From an uncultured Bacteroidales bacterium (GTDB lineage: Bacteria > Bacteroidota > Bacteroidia > Bacteroidales > WCHB1-69), in NCBI GenBank assembly GCA_905233585.1, contig CAJOFD010000005.1:32647-96646 (forward strand): a stretch of 64,000 nt of DNA, given 5' to 3'. The translations under genes and the position numbers were made by a program. The notes beneath the pieces are model-generated. The model was not told the DNA's origin, made no database searches, and was given only the letters and a program-made list of their open reading frames with translations. Shown here piece after piece: positions 61,413 to 64,000 of the stretch (within the stretch, counting starts at the first letter, position 1; every line of letters starts with the position of its first letter).

Positions 61413-63062
61413 ATGAGAAAATTTTTTCTAAATATCATTATATTGTTTGTTGTTTTAACGGGTTTTTCGCAAAACAGCAAACAATATTTGGTTATTTTGT
61501 TTATGGATAAGCCTAATTATCATGCAGATAGTATTTCGTCTTATATTTCCACCAAAGCCTTGGAAAAACGATATTTTTATCATACTGATATGGCAAAAGT
61601 GGAAGATTGTCCTGTTTATCAACCATATATTGATACCATATTGGCATTGGATACACAAATAAATTTAATAACAACATCAAAATGGTTCAATTATGCAGTT
61701 ATTTCAGCCACTGCAGATGTTATTCCTTTGATAGAAAAACAAAAATTTGTTTATCAAGTTGATAGTTTAAAAAACATAGATGTTGCTTATTTACTAACAA
61801 ATGATGATTTATATCCACCAACAACCAAAACATTCAAACCGATAGATACAATTGTCTATCCAACGCTTTTGTTGGATTCTGCCTATTATGGTTTGATGTA
61901 TCATCAAATAGCGATGTTTTCAGGTCAATATTTGCATAACGCTGATTATCAAGGACAAAATATGAATATTGCTGTGATTGATGCAGATTTTGGAGGAGTA
62001 GATACATTGGATTTTAGTAAAGAATGGTACAGAAATCATGTGAAATATTCTTATGATTATATCAAAGAATCTAGTTGTTGGGGTGATCATGGTTTAAATG
62101 TACTTTCTATAATGGCAGCCAATCAGCCGTACAATAGAGTGGGAACAGCACCTTATGCTGACTATGTTTTAATACGAACGGAAGCAATTTGTTTCGAAAA
62201 TCGTATAGAACAATTTTTCATGGTTAGAGCAATGGAAATATGTGATAGTCTTGGTGTTGATGTAGTCAATTTGTCTTTAGGTCATACGACATTTGATGAT
62301 AATCTGGAGAGTTATCATTATGAAGATTTGGATGGCTTGCATTCTGTTGCATCTATTGCCGCTTCTCGTTTAGCTCGCAAAAATACAATTGTTGTTATTG
62401 CCGCAGGTAATTTAGGTGATAAACCTTGGAAATATATTTCTACTCCTGCAGATGGTAAAGATGTTTTGTCTATTGCCGCTGTGGATAGAGACTCTATAGT
62501 TACATCATTTAGTTCAAGGGGAAGTCTTAATTTTTCAATTATTAAGCCATCGGTTGCTGCCTTAGGTGAGGGGTGTACTTGTATTGATTATAGGGGATAT
62601 GTTAATGAAAATGTAGCAGGAACCTCTTTTGCCACGCCTTTGATTTCAGGTATGGCCGCTTGTTTGTGGCAGGCTTTTCCTAATTATACCGCACAAGATA
62701 TTATGCAGGCAATCATACAGAGTGCTTCACATTATGGACGTGCAGATACTTTGATAGGCAATGGTATTCCCAATTTTTGGAAAGCTTATTTGTTATTACA
62801 ACAAGATAATTTAGCCATAATGCCTATAGAAGAAAATACTTATTTTATTTATCCGACTATTACTAATGATGTGATTAAAATCAATGTTTTAGAAAAATCT
62901 AATATTAAAATATTCAATCAATTAGGAAGTGAAATTTATAATAATACTTTAAATGTAGGTTTACATACGTTATCGCTAAAAAATAAAGCTTCTGGGCTTT
63001 ATTTTATAACAATAACCGATGAACTAGGTAAAACATATTACAAAAAAATTGTCAAACAATAA
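61413..63062 (+). CDS. S8 subtilisin-like peptidase with T9SS sorting domain
   Basis: A 549-residue secreted peptidase. A signal peptide (residues 1-19, ending TGFSQ) is followed by an inhibitor-like propeptide. The S8 domain has the catalytic Asp in NIAVIDADFGGVD (near 190), His in CWGDHGLNVLSIMA (near 225) and Ser in GTSFATPLISGMAA (near 404), with the oxyanion Asn in VVIAAGNLGD. From about residue 470 the C-terminus (IYPTITNDVIKINV, then GLYFITITDELGKTYYKKIVKQ) is a type-A T9SS sorting domain. The enzyme would be exported through the type IX system and attached or released at the surface. Cotranscribed with lon and uvrA by spacing. Confidence 0.93.
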   Translation: MRKFFLNIIILFVVLTGFSQNSKQYLVILFMDKPNYHADSISSYISTKALEKRYFYHTDMAKVEDCPVYQPYIDTILALDTQINLITTSKWFNYAVISATADVIPLIEKQKFVYQVDSLKNIDVAYLLTNDDLYPPTTKTFKPIDTIVYPTLLLDSAYYGLMYHQIAMFSGQYLHNADYQGQNMNIAVIDADFGGVDTLDFSKEWYRNHVKYSYDYIKESSCWGDHGLNVLSIMAANQPYNRVGTAPYADYVLIRTEAICFENRIEQFFMVRAMEICDSLGVDVVNLSLGHTTFDDNLESYHYEDLDGLHSVASIAASRLARKNTIVVIAAGNLGDKPWKYISTPADGKDVLSIAAVDRDSIVTSFSSRGSLNFSIIKPSVAALGEGCTCIDYRGYVNENVAGTSFATPLISGMAACLWQAFPNYTAQDIMQAIIQSASHYGRADTLIGNGIPNFWKAYLLLQQDNLAIMPIEENTYFIYPTITNDVIKINVLEKSNIKIFNQLGSEIYNNTLNVGLHTLSLKNKASGLYFITITDELGKTYYKKIVKQ

Positions 63063-63071
63063 TTTGTAAGT

Positions 63072-64000
63072 ATGAAAAAAGAAAACGAAGAATATATCTA
63101 TTTAAAGGGAATACGGGTAAATAATCTTAAAAATATAGATTTAAAATTGCCACGTAATCAATTAATTGTTATTACAGGTGTATCTGGAAGTGGCAAATCA
63201 TCATTGGTTTTTGATACCATTTATGCAGAAGGACAACGCAGATATATTGAAAGTATAAGTGCATATGCTCGACAATTTTTAGGAAAAATATCTAAACCTG
63301 CCATCGATTATGTGGAAGGTATTCCACCATCAATTGTGATAGAACAGCAAACCTACGCCCACAATTCACGTTCTACAGTGGGAACTAGTTCCGAAATATA
63401 TGAATACCTTAAATTACTTTTTGCCCGATTGGGACAGACATATTCTCCAATTAGCGGAAAATTAGTAAAAAGAGATTCGGTAAATGATGTTTGCAATTTT
63501 TTATTTAATCTTGACCCATCTAATCGTGTTATCATCTTGGCTCCTTTGGCAAAATTGACCAAAATTGAATTTGTAAAAAACCTTGAAACTATTGAAAGCA
63601 TGGGTTTTAGTAGATTATTTGTCGCTGATGAAATAGTTGATATTCAAACTGCTAAACAAAAAAATTTTAAAGATAAAGTCTATTTGTTGATAGACAGATG
63701 TACCCTTGATAATAGTGCCGAAAATCATTCCAGAATAGCAGAATCTATTGAAACTGCATATTTTCAAGGTAATGGTAATTGTGTTATTTGCGTTTTGGAT
63801 AAAGACAAAAATAAAAAATACCACACGTTTTCAAATAAATTTGAAGCCGATGGTATTGTATTCCGCAAACCTAATCCCAATATGTTTACCTTTACCAATT
63901 CGTATGGAGCATGTCCAACGTGCAATGGAACAGGAGAAATAAATGGCATTTCACCAGACCTTGTTATTCCTGACAAAAACTTATCGGTATATGATGGGGC
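63072..64000 (+). CDS. uvrA: UvrABC excision repair protein UvrA, 5' part
   Basis: The frame starts at ATG 63072, 9 bp after the subtilase stop, and is open to the window edge, so only the first ~309 residues are visible. It begins MKKENEEYIYLKGIRVNNLKN, with Walker A TGVSGSGKSS near residue 38, then EGQRRYIESISAYARQFL, IEQQTYAHNSRSTVGT and TNSYGACPTCNGTGE. UvrA recognises bulky DNA lesions. The first zinc-finger region reads TYSPISGKLVKRD, with its cysteines replaced, while the second CPTC site is kept; I believe this is usual for Bacteroidota. The rest of the gene lies outside. Confidence 0.97.
   Translation, partial: MKKENEEYIYLKGIRVNNLKNIDLKLPRNQLIVITGVSGSGKSSLVFDTIYAEGQRRYIESISAYARQFLGKISKPAIDYVEGIPPSIVIEQQTYAHNSRSTVGTSSEIYEYLKLLFARLGQTYSPISGKLVKRDSVNDVCNFLFNLDPSNRVIILAPLAKLTKIEFVKNLETIESMGFSRLFVADEIVDIQTAKQKNFKDKVYLLIDRCTLDNSAENHSRIAESIETAYFQGNGNCVICVLDKDKNKKYHTFSNKFEADGIVFRKPNPNMFTFTNSYGACPTCNGTGEINGISPDLVIPDKNLSVYDG

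Overview
The window comes from the chromosome of a member of the Bacteroidota, most likely an anaerobic Bacteroidales. At least sixteen transcription units are preceded by the Bacteroidota -7 promoter box TAnnTTTG, usually as TATCTTTGC, and Shine-Dalgarno sequences are almost absent. Lineage markers are a type IX secretion (T9SS) sorting tail on a subtilase, a family S46 dipeptidyl-peptidase, a long LspA, a DksA-like protein without its zinc cysteines, DUF4159, DUF6261-like proteins and a 29-residue COX24-like basic protein. Most of the sequence is AT-rich, but roughly 8.2-13.9, 36.5-41.2 and 43.8-47.6 kb are clearly more GC-rich. No tRNA, rRNA, CRISPR array, transposase or integrase gene was seen.

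Layout. 0-0.4 kb: 3' end of an FGE-sulfatase/C-lectin-fold gene whose last ~110 bp look like a diversity-generating retroelement variable region. 0.6-6.6 kb: rpmB, an AddA/RecB-like helicase-nuclease with queE, a dksA-like gene with lspA, HU, and the small COX24-like gene. 6.6-12.8 kb: an apparent operon rng, DUF4159, S4-domain protein, SDR, dxr, rseP. 12.9-15.8 kb: rlmN, then repeat locus 1. 15.8-17.6 kb: FN3 protein, DUF486 and a GlcNAc-kinase-like gene. 18.1-23.4 kb: an XRE regulator, tonB, and polyprenyl synthetase, PBP2 and RodA. 23.4-28.9 kb: nitroreductase and LptD on the minus strand, divergent from an amidase and MlaD. 29.0-29.6 kb: a long inverted repeat beside a small lipoprotein gene. 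29.7-36.3 kb: pyrG, folP, a glycosyltransferase, metK, pepD. 36.5-41.2 kb: DUF368, aroE, thiL, lipoprotein, histidine ammonia-lyase. 41.2-43.8 kb: repeat locus 2. 43.8-49.6 kb: beta-helix lipoprotein, iorAB, rsmI, hemW. 49.6-55.2 kb: minus-strand DUF456, SpoIID-like, PAP2, S46 peptidase and DUF58 genes. 55.6-64 kb: dnaK, GlmU-like, lon, a T9SS subtilase and the 5' part of uvrA.

The most unusual material is a pair of related loci, about 14.0-15.7 and 41.2-43.8 kb. Each has a gene of one paralogous family (probably DUF6261, acidic C-terminal tail). Directly upstream of each gene and its promoter lies a tandem array with a 42-bp period. In both arrays the unit is an 18-nt hairpin (7-bp stem, 4-nt loop) plus a ~24-nt linker around CTACTTTTT. 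The linker is shared but the stems differ in sequence and are compensated on both arms (TTGCGGA/TCCGCAA against TTTCGCC/GGCGAAA). A third, degenerate array with the same period follows the second gene. Both loci also carry a ~250-nt element with inverted-repeat arms, a ~70-nt module related to the array unit, and REP-like hairpins. 42 bp is four turns of B-DNA, so the sites would face one side of the helix. I infer a repeat-array/DUF6261 system of unknown function, possibly a DNA-binding array with its cognate protein.

Most other genes serve housekeeping roles: envelope and lipid synthesis (lspA, dxr, polyprenyl synthetase, PBP2, RodA, LptD, MlaD, amidase), RNA maturation (rng, rlmN, rsmI, queE), proteostasis (dnaK, lon, rseP) and peptide or amino-acid catabolism (S46 peptidase, pepD, iorAB, ammonia-lyase).
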